DNA from: Serripes groenlandicus | Taxonomy: Eukaryota; Mollusca; Bivalvia; Cardiida; Cardiidae | Assembly (NCBI GenBank): GCA_031761405.1 | Contig: JASEVX010000001.1 | Coordinates: forward strand, 25,053,606 to 25,117,605 | Direction: 5' to 3' | DNA length: 64,000 nucleotides | Shown: positions 43,273 to 64,000 of the stretch, one piece after another | How positions within the stretch are numbered: position 1 is the stretch's first letter | How the letters are laid out: each line of letters opens with the position of its first letter | Position numbers and translations under genes: made by a program | The notes under the pieces: generated by a model | What the model saw: the letters and a program-made list of their open reading frames with translations, nothing else | What the model was told of the DNA's origin: nothing | Database searches by the model: none

Positions 43273-43347
43273 TATTTTCGGTATGACTATGAGCAGTGGA
43301 TATTATCAGTATGATGGGAACAGAAGAAGACCTTCGACATCATACAA

Positions 43348-43353
43348 AATAAA
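43348..43353 (+). terminator. Candidate ZNF106 polyadenylation signal
   Basis: AATAAA lies 76 bp after the proposed stop at 43272. It would serve the EQSR-ending transcript only. Confidence 0.4.
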
Positions 43354-43481
43354 ACAACAACAGATGGATATGGTTCAAATATACGTTTATACGTTTTACA
43401 TAAACAAAAAAACACTTTTTCATCTCATAAGTGATCATTTTGTCCAGCTTAGCCTTGCCAAACATCAGTCACACTGAAGAC

Positions 43482-44122
43482 ATCATGGCAAAAGATGTAA
43501 TTGCTCATCATGATGCAGATGCGTCAAAGTATCTCTTCAAATTGGGAAAGGGTCAACTTCTTATTTGACCTTCAAACCCTATGTTGTTTTTCACTGAGAC
43601 GATTCTTTTGAGTACCCACAACATTGCGTTTGATTGTGTAAAGAGAAAAGATATTGGGAGAAAAAGACATTTATATTATATTGGTCCCTAAATTGTATAA
43701 AATAGAGTTGAAAACATTCTGACAAAAGGAGAAATTGCTCATCATGAGCAATTTCTCCTTTTGTCATAATGTTTACATCCTTATGTATAGCTTATCTATC
43801 ACATCTCCAGTGTTCTCGGTCATTTTTACTGTACATCCTACACAAAATTGAAAAAGTGAGAATAGTATTCATTAATTTACTTTGTTTTAACCCCTTTCCC
43901 ACATAAAACTAATCAGACGACTTTGAAAACATTTTGATAAAAATGTGAAAAACCTCCATAAATCAGATTTTTTTTATTACATAGAGCTGAAAACATTGTG
44001 GCAAATGGAGAAATTGCTTGTCATTAGCAATTTCTTCCTCTGCCATAATGTTTTGACAGATCGTCTCCTGCAGAGGCGTTCGAAAGTGTCTAAATGTTTA
44101 TGTGACAGTGGAAAAGGGTTTA
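43482..44122. mobile_element. Decayed TTAA MITEs and a stress-hairpin fragment
   Basis: GAGAAATTGCTCATCATGAG with its mirror at 43729-43770, and a fuller copy at about 43887-44122. A fragment of the TTGTGGGTACTC hairpin family lies at 43575-43625 (GAGACGATTCTTTTGAGTAC). Confidence 0.6.
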
Positions 44123-44413
44123 AAGTGTATGGTGCAACCCAAACTATAGTTTTGTGGTAATAAAAACAAATTATGAGATAAATCAAAAGTAAGATTTCAT
44201 GATTTGTGTGTGTTATAGGTTTTTAAAATATTATATATATCATTTTATCTTTCCTTTCTTTTCTTTTTGTATTCATACAGTATGAGCCTAAAATGATATC
44301 CTTAGATTTAATAAAAACAAAAAACATGAAAGTACAAATGTCAAACAGAAGATAAACAGGAGAAACTATAGATGTGCTGCAATCGTATACACAAAACACT
44401 TTTACAATTAAAG

Positions 44414-44802
44414 TACAGTCAAATTGTATGAGCAGTCACCTCTGTTTTTACCCTTTCCCTCATATAGACGCTTTCTGATGCCTCTGCAGCAGACAGCTTT
44501 TTGAAAACATAGTGACAAAAGAAGAAATTGCACAAAACGTGCAATTTCTCCTTTTGCCACAATGTTTTCCACTAGTTGTCATAGATTATCCATTCAATTA
44601 TGGAGATTTTCTATGCTTTGACAAAATATGTTCAAAGTCGTCTGCTGCAGAATTGTCGTATGAGGGAAAGGCTTAAGCTGCTAACTTGTATTTAGCAGCC
44701 ACTTGAAGATTAAAAAGAAAGAATTTCTTCTTTATTTTTCTTGTATAAAGCAGCCACATTTTGAATCTTCCCTGGGTGGCTGCTTCAGACAATTTGATTG
44801 TA
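44414..44802 (+). mobile_element. Mariner-type MITE split by a TTAA MITE
   Basis: TACAGTCAAATTGTATGAGC at the left and GACAATTTGATTGTA at the right. The element shares AGCAGCCAC and GGTGGCTGCTT with the copy at 23190. The TTAA MITE 44447-44676 lies inside. Confidence 0.75.
44447..44676 (+). mobile_element. TTAA MITE nested in a mariner-type MITE
   Basis: A well-preserved copy, ACCCTTTCCCTCATATAGAC to TATGAGGGAAAGG. The right flank is CTTAAG; the left TTAA has become TTTA. Confidence 0.85.
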
Positions 44803-44828
44803 TAAAACCATTTTTGTTTATAAATTAT

Positions 44829-45098
44829 GTAGGTTATGTTGATGTGCCATCAGATCGGCGTATAGGTATACATTGAACACCATATTGTTTGTTTATATAT
44901 TAAGTAGGTTATGTTGTTGTGCCATCAGATCGGGGTACAGGTATACATTGAACACGGTATTGTCTGTTTACAAATTACGTAGGTTATGTTGTTGTGCCAT
45001 CAGACCGGGGTATAGGTATACATTGAACACCGTAATGTTTGTTTACAAATAAAGTAGGTTATGTTGTTGTGCCATCAGATCGGGATACAGGTATACTT
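44829..45098 (+). repeat. 75-bp minisatellite, about 3.6 copies
   Basis: GTAGGTTATGTTG(A/T)TGTGCC starts at 44829, 44904, 44979 and 45054, exactly 75 bp apart, with CATCAGATCGGGGTATAGGT inside each unit. Confidence 0.9.
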
Positions 45099-45208
45099 CT
45101 TATGGACAAATAATTTTTCTTTTCTTGTGTCATTTTCAAAACTACAATTATTTACATTGTTTTGTTTATGTTTTACTTAGAGAGTTATATAAAAGTATTA
45201 TATTAGGT

Positions 45209-46375
45209 TATAGGTTAACCATATGTCCCACATGCATCAAGTTTGCAGACTACACCTTTGAAAACATCTATGCAAAAATAAGGAAACTCAGTAAATGAAT
45301 GTGTCATTATGGAAAAGAGCTGAAAACATTGTCACAAAAGAAGAAACTGCTCAAATTGGAAGCAGGAAAAGACTTAACATTTTCCCACATTATCAAATTA
45401 GCAGCAGACGACATAGAAATCATAGGCAAAATAGAGGAAAGCTCTATAGATGTAAGTATTAATATCAATTACAGTTAATAACAATTTGGCAATGGGAGAA
45501 ATTGCTCGTTATGAGCAATTCCTCCTTTTCCCACAATGTTTTCAAAAGGTTTATACTGCAGTGGCGTCAGAATTAGTCTGTTTGTTGAAAAGGCTTGTCC
45601 AGATTTTCTGTAACTGTTGTCAATTTACAGTCTTGTTTTGTATTGGTTGTGAAGGATGTTTAGAACTTCACTTAATGGAATGAAACGTTTTTATGTATTT
45701 CTTAGTAATATTTTCTTTCATGTTTTAAATCTGTGATAGTACAAACAATGTGATTCTAGAAGTAGAACAAAGTCCGACGTACGCTAGTTTATGTACAGAA
45801 TTAAACCATTTTAGAATGAACATGCAAATTTACAAACATATGACATTTTCTAAATGTATAGCATATTTTGTATCAACTGCATATTTATTTAACCCTTTCC
45901 ACCTTGTAGATGCATTTTTTTGTATACATATCTAGGAGCCAACTCTTGAAAGCATTATGGCAAATAATACTGAGCAATTTCTCCTATTGCCAGACTATTT
46001 TAAACTCTATTCAATACTTATTCTATCATTTGTGGACATTTTTCATATTTCTGCAAAGATGACTTTGAAGTCATCTGTTGCAGATTCTTTGTATGTGGTA
46101 AAGTGTTAAATATATAGCATATTTACATAAATTGCTTTTTGATTTACTTACCCCTTCCCTCTTATAGACATATTTTGAGACATTTGTTGCAGGGGGGCTC
46201 ATGAAAACATTTTAGCAAAAGTAATTGTTTATTTCGAGTTATTCCTCCTATTGCCACAGTGTTTTTCGATTATTCATAAATTATACTTTACTTCATAGCG
46301 ATATTTCTTAGTTTGGCTTGGATGTTTTCAAAAGTCGTCTGCTGCAGATGTGTCAAAAGGTGCGAAAGGATTAGA
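45209..46375. mobile_element. Four decayed TTAA MITEs
   Basis: Copies around 45215-45375, 45377-45600 (hairpin GAGAAATTGCTCGTTATGAG), 45887-46110 (GAAGTCATCTGTTGCAGATT) and 46145-46375 (AAGTCGTCTGCTGCAGATGT). No gene lies between them. Confidence 0.6.
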
Positions 46376-46387
46376 AGGGTATAACTA

Positions 46388-46409
46388 TTTTTTTTTTTTT
46401 TTTTTTTTG
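46388..46409. repeat. Poly(T) run
   Basis: An uninterrupted run of more than 20 T, directly next to the fragment at 46443. It could be a retroposon tail or simple slippage. Confidence 0.7.
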
Positions 46410-46442
46410 AAAACTTCAGAAATCCATACTGCTGTTGTGTAA

Positions 46443-46690
46443 TTATGCCCCCTTCGAAGAAGAGGGGGTATATAGGAGTCACTGTGTCGGTCGGAAGCCA
46501 TATTTTGCCCAGCCTATTTCTTACAAAGCACTAGGTGGAATTCAATAAAATTTTACATAAAGCTTCTATACCAAGAGGAGATGTGCATATCTTAAAGGGG
46601 TTACAATTGCATGTTATTTTACAGAGTTATGGCCCTTTTACTTATTAAGTTATGGTGTAGGTCAAGGTGCTGTTTAGGGGGTATTTATCA
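46443..46690 (+). repeat. Fragment of the hairpin-headed tandem element
   Basis: TATGCCCCCTTCGAAGAAGA with GGGGGTATATAGG is a hairpin head like that at 19190, followed by GGAATTCAATAAAATTTTAC and AGTTATGGCCCTTTTAC. One unit only. Confidence 0.55.
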
Positions 46691-46774
46691 TCTTCAGTGA
46701 TAGTTCTAGTTTTGTTTTAATGGGAAAAGGAAACTTGTCTTACATTCAACATCTCTGTAGAGATTTGTAAACAC

Positions 46775-46990
46775 TTAAACCTTTTCCTGATATAGACGCT
46801 TTCTGAAGCCTTTGCAGCAGACGGCTTTTTGAAAACATGGCAACAAAAGAAGAAATTGCTCCAAATGAGCAATTTCTCCTTTTTGTCACCATGTTTTCAT
46901 TTCTATTCAATTATTATACTTTCATTTAAAGGGAGTTTCCAATTTTCTTTGGGTATGTTTTTAAAGTCAATTGCTGCAGATTTGTTAACA
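46775..46990 (+). mobile_element. TTAA MITE, diverged copy
   Basis: TTAAACCTTTTCCTGATATA, CTTTGCAGCAGACGGC, hairpin GAAATTGCTCCAAATGAGC and GTCAATTGCTGCAGATTTGT. Confidence 0.7.
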
Positions 46991-47092
46991 AACCCTTTCT
47001 TGATACAGACGTTTTATGCAGCTTTTGAATTTTAGGAAACTTTGATAAAAAAATATAAGTAAATTCATATAAAAACAATTAACCATAACCCT

Positions 47093-47323
47093 TATCCCTT
47101 TACCTCGTATAGATGCTTTCTGACGCCACGCCTCTGCAGCAGACGGCTTTTTGAAAACAGTGTCAAAAGAAGAAATTGCTCAAAACGAGCAATTTCTCCT
47201 TTTGACACAATGTTTACCACTTTTAGTCATAGGTTATCCATTTAATTATAGAGATTTTATATTTTTTGACAAATATGTTCAAAGTCGTCTGCTGCATAAT
47301 TCTCGCATGAGGGAAAGGGTTAA
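47093..47323 (+). mobile_element. TTAA MITE, well preserved
   Basis: TATCCCTTTACCTCGTATAG start with a small GACGCCACGCC duplication, hairpin GAAATTGCTCAAAACGAGC and end GAGGGAAAGGG-TTAA. Confidence 0.83.
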
Positions 47324-47399
47324 ACAACAAACTGCTCATAATGATTTTTTTTTTTATTTTAACCATAATCTGTTCACAAGGTGTCAGTTGTAGATAAGT

Positions 47400-47515
47400 A
47401 TTGAATAGTTTTGACAAAAGCAGAAATTGCTGTTTGAACAAGCCTTTTTTTACCGCAGTATTTTCAAAATTTGTCAGCTGCAGTTGTATCAAAATGCGTC
47501 TGCTCACGTGAAATG
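47400..47515 (-). mobile_element. TTAA MITE 3' half, decayed
   Basis: TTTTGACAAAAGCAGAAATT, AATTTGTCAGCTGCAGTTGT and AATGCGTCTGCTCACGTGA remain. Confidence 0.5.
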
Positions 47516-47842
47516 GTAAAAATGATCATTATTTTATATTGAAGACCCAAGTGGTTTTAAAGTTTTTGTTTATCAATCATTATGTACAAATGTACATGTC
47601 TTACATATTTTGCTCACCTTTTTTTGTTTGCCACTAGCTCTATAGAGTGTATGTTTTGTAATAAAAGCCAAGTACAAGATTGATTTCCTTTTGTTTTGTC
47701 TGTTACCCTAGAAACACGTTATGTGAAGTTATTTTGAGAATAGATTTTCGAATTTCAAACTATTGGCATTCAACCCACCAAGACAACTTTGATCAGTCTT
47801 TGGAGAGGGTCACCCAAGAAACAAATATTTATCTGAAATTGT

Positions 47843-48072
47843 TTAACCCTTTCCCTCATATAGACGCTTTCTGACGCCTCTGCAGCAGACGGCTTTTTGA
47901 AAACATAGTAACAAAAGAAGAAATTGCACAAAATGTGCAATTTCTCCTTTTGTCACAATGTTTTCCACTTTTAGTCATAGGTTATCCATTCAATTATAGA
48001 GATTTTCCATTATTTGACAAAATATGTTCAAAGTCGTCTGCTGCAGAATTGTCGTATGAGGAAAAGGGTTAA
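47843..48072 (+). mobile_element. TTAA MITE, well preserved
   Basis: TTAA at both ends, hairpin GAAATTGCACAAAATGTGC, end GAGGAAAAGGG. Confidence 0.87.
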
Positions 48073-48954
48073 AAATAGGACCAGTGTTTTCAGTAAAATA
48101 TTAGTTTGCACTAAAGGCATACATGTATATAAAAGGAACAAGCTTTTGCTCCATGACAACCATGTTTGCTTGATAATCTTTGTAGAGGGTCCTGTACTTT
48201 TCAATTGATTGCCAATGCAACCAGACCTACATGAAATTCTTTTAACCATTTTGAAAAAGGACAAACTAAGGAAAATCTCCTTGAAATTATTTTAAAATCT
48301 GCGAGATTTGAACGGACAAAGAACGAGTGATCTTTGGAAGATAGATAACAGAAAAAGCACAGTTGACGCCATGCTTACAATTTTCCACGACAATATTTAT
48401 TCGATAAGTTTTCAAGTTTAATTCACATTGGGCGACTGGAATCCAGATGGCACGAAAAACAAAACAAACAAAAAATAACCTCGAATTCGCCCTAAATGTT
48501 ATTCTTTATGTTATCCAAGTAAAACCAGGGTAGAAAATGTATCGTTTTTTATCAATAAAATGAACTTGAGTCGTTTTCAATTGTCCCGATGAAGAGGTTT
48601 CTTATTTAAAAATACTTACCCCGTTACTGACAGGGTAGAATTTGCGATGGAAAAAGTATCGAAAACAAGACAATCTCACCGATTATAGGGGTATGTAATA
48701 TGTCAGTTATCATATTTTAATGCCCCAAATACAAAAATAACACTTATTTTCTTAAAATTGGAAATTTTATTTTTTTTCGACAGTTGGGTATCTGGAATTC
48801 AGTCGCTTTATAAGGTTAAAACCAAATTAAAATGATTGCATTTACTCATAACAAATATAATAAAATTATACACAAACATTCGAACGCATGCATGCCATAT
48901 ACATTGTGAAATCTTTCACACTTGATTACTTCATCATTCTAGCAGACAACTTTT
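48073..48954. other. Intergenic DNA, nothing recognised
   Basis: AT-rich with no open frame of note, no palindrome and no repeat shared with the rest of the window. Confidence 0.5.
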
Positions 48955-49127
48955 TTTAACCCTTTCCCACATACGACAAATCTGCAGCAGACGACTTAGA
49001 AAACATCTACGCAAAATATAGTTGAAAACATTGTGGCAAATGGAGAAATTATAAGCAATTTTTCCATTTGCCACACAGTTTTCAATAGTCGTAGGCTGCA
49101 GAGGCGTCTATATGTGGGAAAGGGGTA
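48955..49127 (-). mobile_element. TTAA MITE, short form
   Basis: TTAACCCTTTCCCACATACG, CTGCAGCAGACGAC, hairpin GGCAAATGGAGAAATTATAA with its mirror, then GTCGTAGGCTGCAGAGGCGT and GTGGGAAAGGGG. The unpaired spacer of the long form is missing. Confidence 0.75.
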
Positions 49128-49511
49128 CGTTGGAATCGCTGGTAACACAGGGTTCTATATGCTCTGGGTAAATAAGACAGCTATTTTGACCTTGATTGCT
49201 TATGACATGATCAATATATACAGGACAATGAATTATTCTGATCAATGTAATTTATCCTTTTCCACAATCTGCAATATAGGCATAAAAGTGAAATCAAGTG
49301 TAAAGTTCCAAACCCCAAGGGGCCATTTCTTCCCCCCAACCAATCAAGATGACTACAATAGTTCTATAAGATAAAATATTTGGAAAATATTTATGAATGA
49401 AAGTACATTTATTAAATAAAGTTCAAGAAATCATGGCAAAAGAAGCCTGTTATGGGCATTTTCTGAGTGAGGGTTCTTTCATTTGTGAAACAAAAGGGCC
49501 AGTAAGCAAAG

Positions 49512-49739
49512 TTTAACCCTTTCCGACATACAACACTTCTGCAGCAGACGGCTTCGAAAACATATTGGTAAGAACATGAAATATCACAATAAAAGAGAGT
49601 TTAATTATTAAATAGAGTTGAAAACATTGTGGCAAATCAAAATTTATCATCATGAGCAATTTCTCCTTTTGTCAGAATGTTTTCAAACGTTGTATGCTAC
49701 AAATGTGTCAGAATGTGTCTGCAAGTGGGAAAGGGTTAA
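49512..49739 (-). mobile_element. TTAA MITE, diverged copy
   Basis: TTAACCCTTTCCGACATACA to GTGGGAAAGGG-TTAA, with CTGCAGCAGACGGC and ACGTTGTATGCTACAAATG. Confidence 0.78.
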
Positions 49740-51605
49740 ACATTACTACAGCCATATAAGGCAAAACAGCCCTGCCACCTGAGGGGCAATGTTTTTCAAC
49801 TTATCAGATTGCTTGAAGGGATATCGTAGAGGGTCACACAGGAACATTTTTACAAAATAAGATGAAAATTGGCTAGGAACTTTCAATTTTTTTTTTAAAT
49901 GCTCATTAACAGTCTTGTGTTTTGATCAATCAACATGGCTTGAAGGATTCTGGTCGAGGCATCCAAGAAACATTTCAAAGCTATTTTTTCAGTTGCATGG
50001 ATTAAAAAAATTGAAGGAATTCAGGAGAGGACATCGAGTCTTAGAGGATGCTATCTATGAAGTTTCATCTAAATGGACCCAGTGGTTACAGAGGAAGGGT
50101 AGTTCAAGGCATAACAAGAGCGCTCGTCTGCTATTTCCTTTATCCTTATCCCAGAGTTATGTGACTTGGTTTCTACGAATATGTGTACCAAGTTTTATTT
50201 GAAAATAATAAACGTTTTTTGAGTTAATATGAGGAAAGGTTAAAGTTTGGACGATGCAGACGACACCAAGGATATCATAAAACCCTGACTTTTGTCCCGA
50301 TAAACAGACGAGCTAAAAACGACCAATGCACGACGGACAATTCGCCATGACATAAAATTTACTGGCTTAGTGGTGCTAAAAAGGAAGAAAACAAATTGTA
50401 ATATCTGATGTGATTTGTCTGTTTTTATTTACAAAATGCATAAATTATAACAACCATATATAACATTAAAAATTCTCATGATTTTCACAGTGAGGAAGGC
50501 TCAAACTGAATAAAAATGAATGACATCTTGCGTACATAGAAATCTCGCACTTTAAAAAAAACGTCCCCATTAGCATGGTTACTTATACAAATGACAGGAG
50601 CCAGGGGATTTGTTGTGTTATTTCCTCCTTCAACAGTCAAGACACTGGTGAGCCTGTGCATACACTCAGAACCCACCAGACCCTTTATTGTCAGTCTGAC
50701 TACAGAACAGGTATAGATGTAATGTAAAACTAGAGTCGCAGTCTCATAGATTTCAATTTCATAGCCATTTTATGCTTTCCTATTTCGGATGTGCAAAAGA
50801 TCCGTTTTCCCCTTGCCCGAATACATGGCTCAATTACACTTTCTTTCCTTACATCAAAGCATGGTGTGAAGAAAACACCATTAGTTTATTTAAGACAAGA
50901 TTTCAATTTTGCCTCTTTCAGTGAAAAAGGTTTAATCTATTTGTCCCTTTAACTGCTTAAACTTATTGTGTGAAGCCTGTGTCGCCAGTATAATGTTACA
51001 TCAGCTGGAGTATTCATGTCACCTGACCAGCCTCTATCTTGAATTAGCTATCAACTCTTCCAAATGCAAAGCAGGACAAGTCGATTTTCAAGAATTCATC
51101 CTTAAAAGGGTTACAAGACTTCTGCTTTGAAAACATCCTAAGACAAAAATGCAATGTCTGAAAAAACGACTTTATTTCTATGAAGATTTGAAAGCATTGT
51201 GGGAAAGGAGAAATTGCTTCATTCCCCAAGTCTTCTCAAAAGTCAACTACATATAGTCCTCGATTAAGAAAGGTTAAATCAAGACACTGTATTTGAAAGT
51301 GGGTGATAATCTTTTTTTTTTATTTAAGTGTTTCATTTGTGCTGATGTATCAACTTTTGAATATTCACATTGAATTTAAAACTAGGCTCAATGGATCTCA
51401 TAAACAAATCCTAAATAAGTGTTTTATCATTTCACATAATCCAAAGCACTGATCAAACACAAAATTGTCATTGTATTATTCTGTGTCAAAGTCTTATAAT
51501 TATTTTTGACACTCATTTATGATTATCATAAAATTTACCTATAATAACATCCATAACAATAAGGTATCCATCATGATTTTAAACCGGCTGTTCTCAAGCT
51601 GCAGG
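49740..51605. other. Intergenic DNA with faint repeat remnants, no gene
   Basis: 49790-50210 shows degraded repeat text (AGAGGGTCACACAGGAACA; GAGGGTCACCCAAGAAACAA recurs near 47804). A MITE remnant lies near 51190-51270. Between 50220 and 51030 nothing was recognised. Confidence 0.45.
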
Positions 51606-51791
51606 TTAACCCTTTCCCACATACAGACAAATTTGATGCATCTGCAGCAGAGGACTTATGAAAACATTGCGGCGAAAGGAGAAATTGCCCATAAAGCGCA
51701 ATATCAATAATAATCATCATTTAGTGAGGTTTTCGTTTTTTTGCCAAGATATTTTATGTCGTCTAATGCAGATTTAGGTGGGAAAGGGTAA
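51606..51791 (+). mobile_element. TTAA MITE near the SRP54 3' end
   Basis: TTAACCCTTTCCCACATACA, ATCTGCAGCAGAGGAC, GTCGTCTAATGCAGATTT and GTGGGAAAGGG. It ends about 60 bp beyond the likely SRP54 poly(A) signal. Confidence 0.75.
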
Positions 51792-51853
51792 ATACAGCTT
51801 AATCAAAATTTCAATTTGCCAGAAGCAGTATCCTTCTTCAAGCCTTACAAGCC

Positions 51854-51859
51854 TTTATT
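51854..51859 (-). terminator. Candidate SRP54 polyadenylation signal
   Basis: TTTATT on + reads AATAAA on the - strand, 46 bp after the stop codon. The short distance suggests a compact 3' UTR. Confidence 0.45.
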
Positions 51860-51904
51860 TGGCACTGCAGATGAAAATCATCATACAGTTGGTATCTATA
51901 TGCC

Positions 51905-64000
<12,096 letters not shown>

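Noticed and set aside
43121..43477. 118-codon + frame reading through a MITE into the proposed last ZNF106 exon
   Set aside because: Its first half is MITE. The second half is in a different phase from the preceding WD40 exon and shows no known domain, so it was not used as the terminal exon.
45604..45683. CIGCEGCLELHLME-like end as the missing ZNF106 C-terminal finger
   Set aside because: The cysteine/histidine spacing does not make a C2H2 finger and the acceptor phase does not fit exon 15.
46388..46409. Poly(T) as the tail of a processed pseudogene on the - strand
   Set aside because: No coding similarity precedes it on the - strand; the neighbouring DNA is a repeat head and a MITE.
49915..50202. 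95-codon + frame
   Set aside because: It begins in a degraded repeat region and has no recognisable domain, splice context or conservation signal.

Overview
The window is AT-rich, intron-rich, repeat-saturated animal DNA, most likely from a mollusc and probably a bivalve. The reasons are the spliced animal genes, a RING-less B-box/TRIM-like gene of the kind greatly expanded in bivalves, tRNA-headed SINEs, and 'pearl'/Helentron-like elements with internal tandem repeats. The species cannot be fixed from the sequence alone.

Three protein-coding genes are supported. (1) A ZNF106-like gene lies on the + strand from about 2.69 to 43.27 kb in about 16 coding exons. It encodes two N-terminal matrin-type/C2H2-like fingers, a very large low-complexity and basic middle region (exons at 6.6-9.4 and 17.0-18.6 kb) and a C-terminal WD40 propeller (exons from 33.2 to 41.7 kb). 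All splice phases agree, giving a model of about 2,044 residues; the last coding exon is uncertain. (2) An intronless TRIM-like gene (two B-boxes, coiled coil, beta-propeller tail, no RING) lies on the - strand at 23.46-25.34 kb, inside the 14.6-kb ZNF106 intron. (3) SRP54, the GTPase subunit of the signal recognition particle, lies on the - strand. Its last ten coding exons (from the middle of the G domain to the stop codon) run from 64.0 down to 51.9 kb; the N-terminal exons lie beyond the right edge. ZNF106 and SRP54 are convergent, with about 8.6 kb of repeat-rich DNA between them.

The outstanding feature is a swarm of about 220-230-bp palindromic miniature elements in both orientations, at least 60 recognisable by eye. 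They begin TTAA-CCCTTTCCC and end GGGAAAGGG-TTAA. They carry sub-terminal CTGCAGCAGAC / GTCTGCTGCAG repeats and a central hairpin whose two arms of about 33 bp match almost exactly. TTAA target duplications and CCC termini point to non-autonomous piggyBac-type elements. They fill introns, lie within 10-50 bp of many splice sites, sit back-to-back sharing one TTAA, and host later insertions of SINEs and Helentron-like elements.

Other repeats are four families of hairpin/TIR elements, Helentron-like elements including an inverted pair 27 kb apart, two SINE families (one with a clean 13-bp target duplication), a hAT-like element and several minisatellites. The most unusual minisatellite is a 52-bp tandem array that copies the 3' end of a ZNF106 WD40 exon together with its splice donor, leaving nine donor-like sites in a row. 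Exons and junctions were read by eye; no search or alignment was run.
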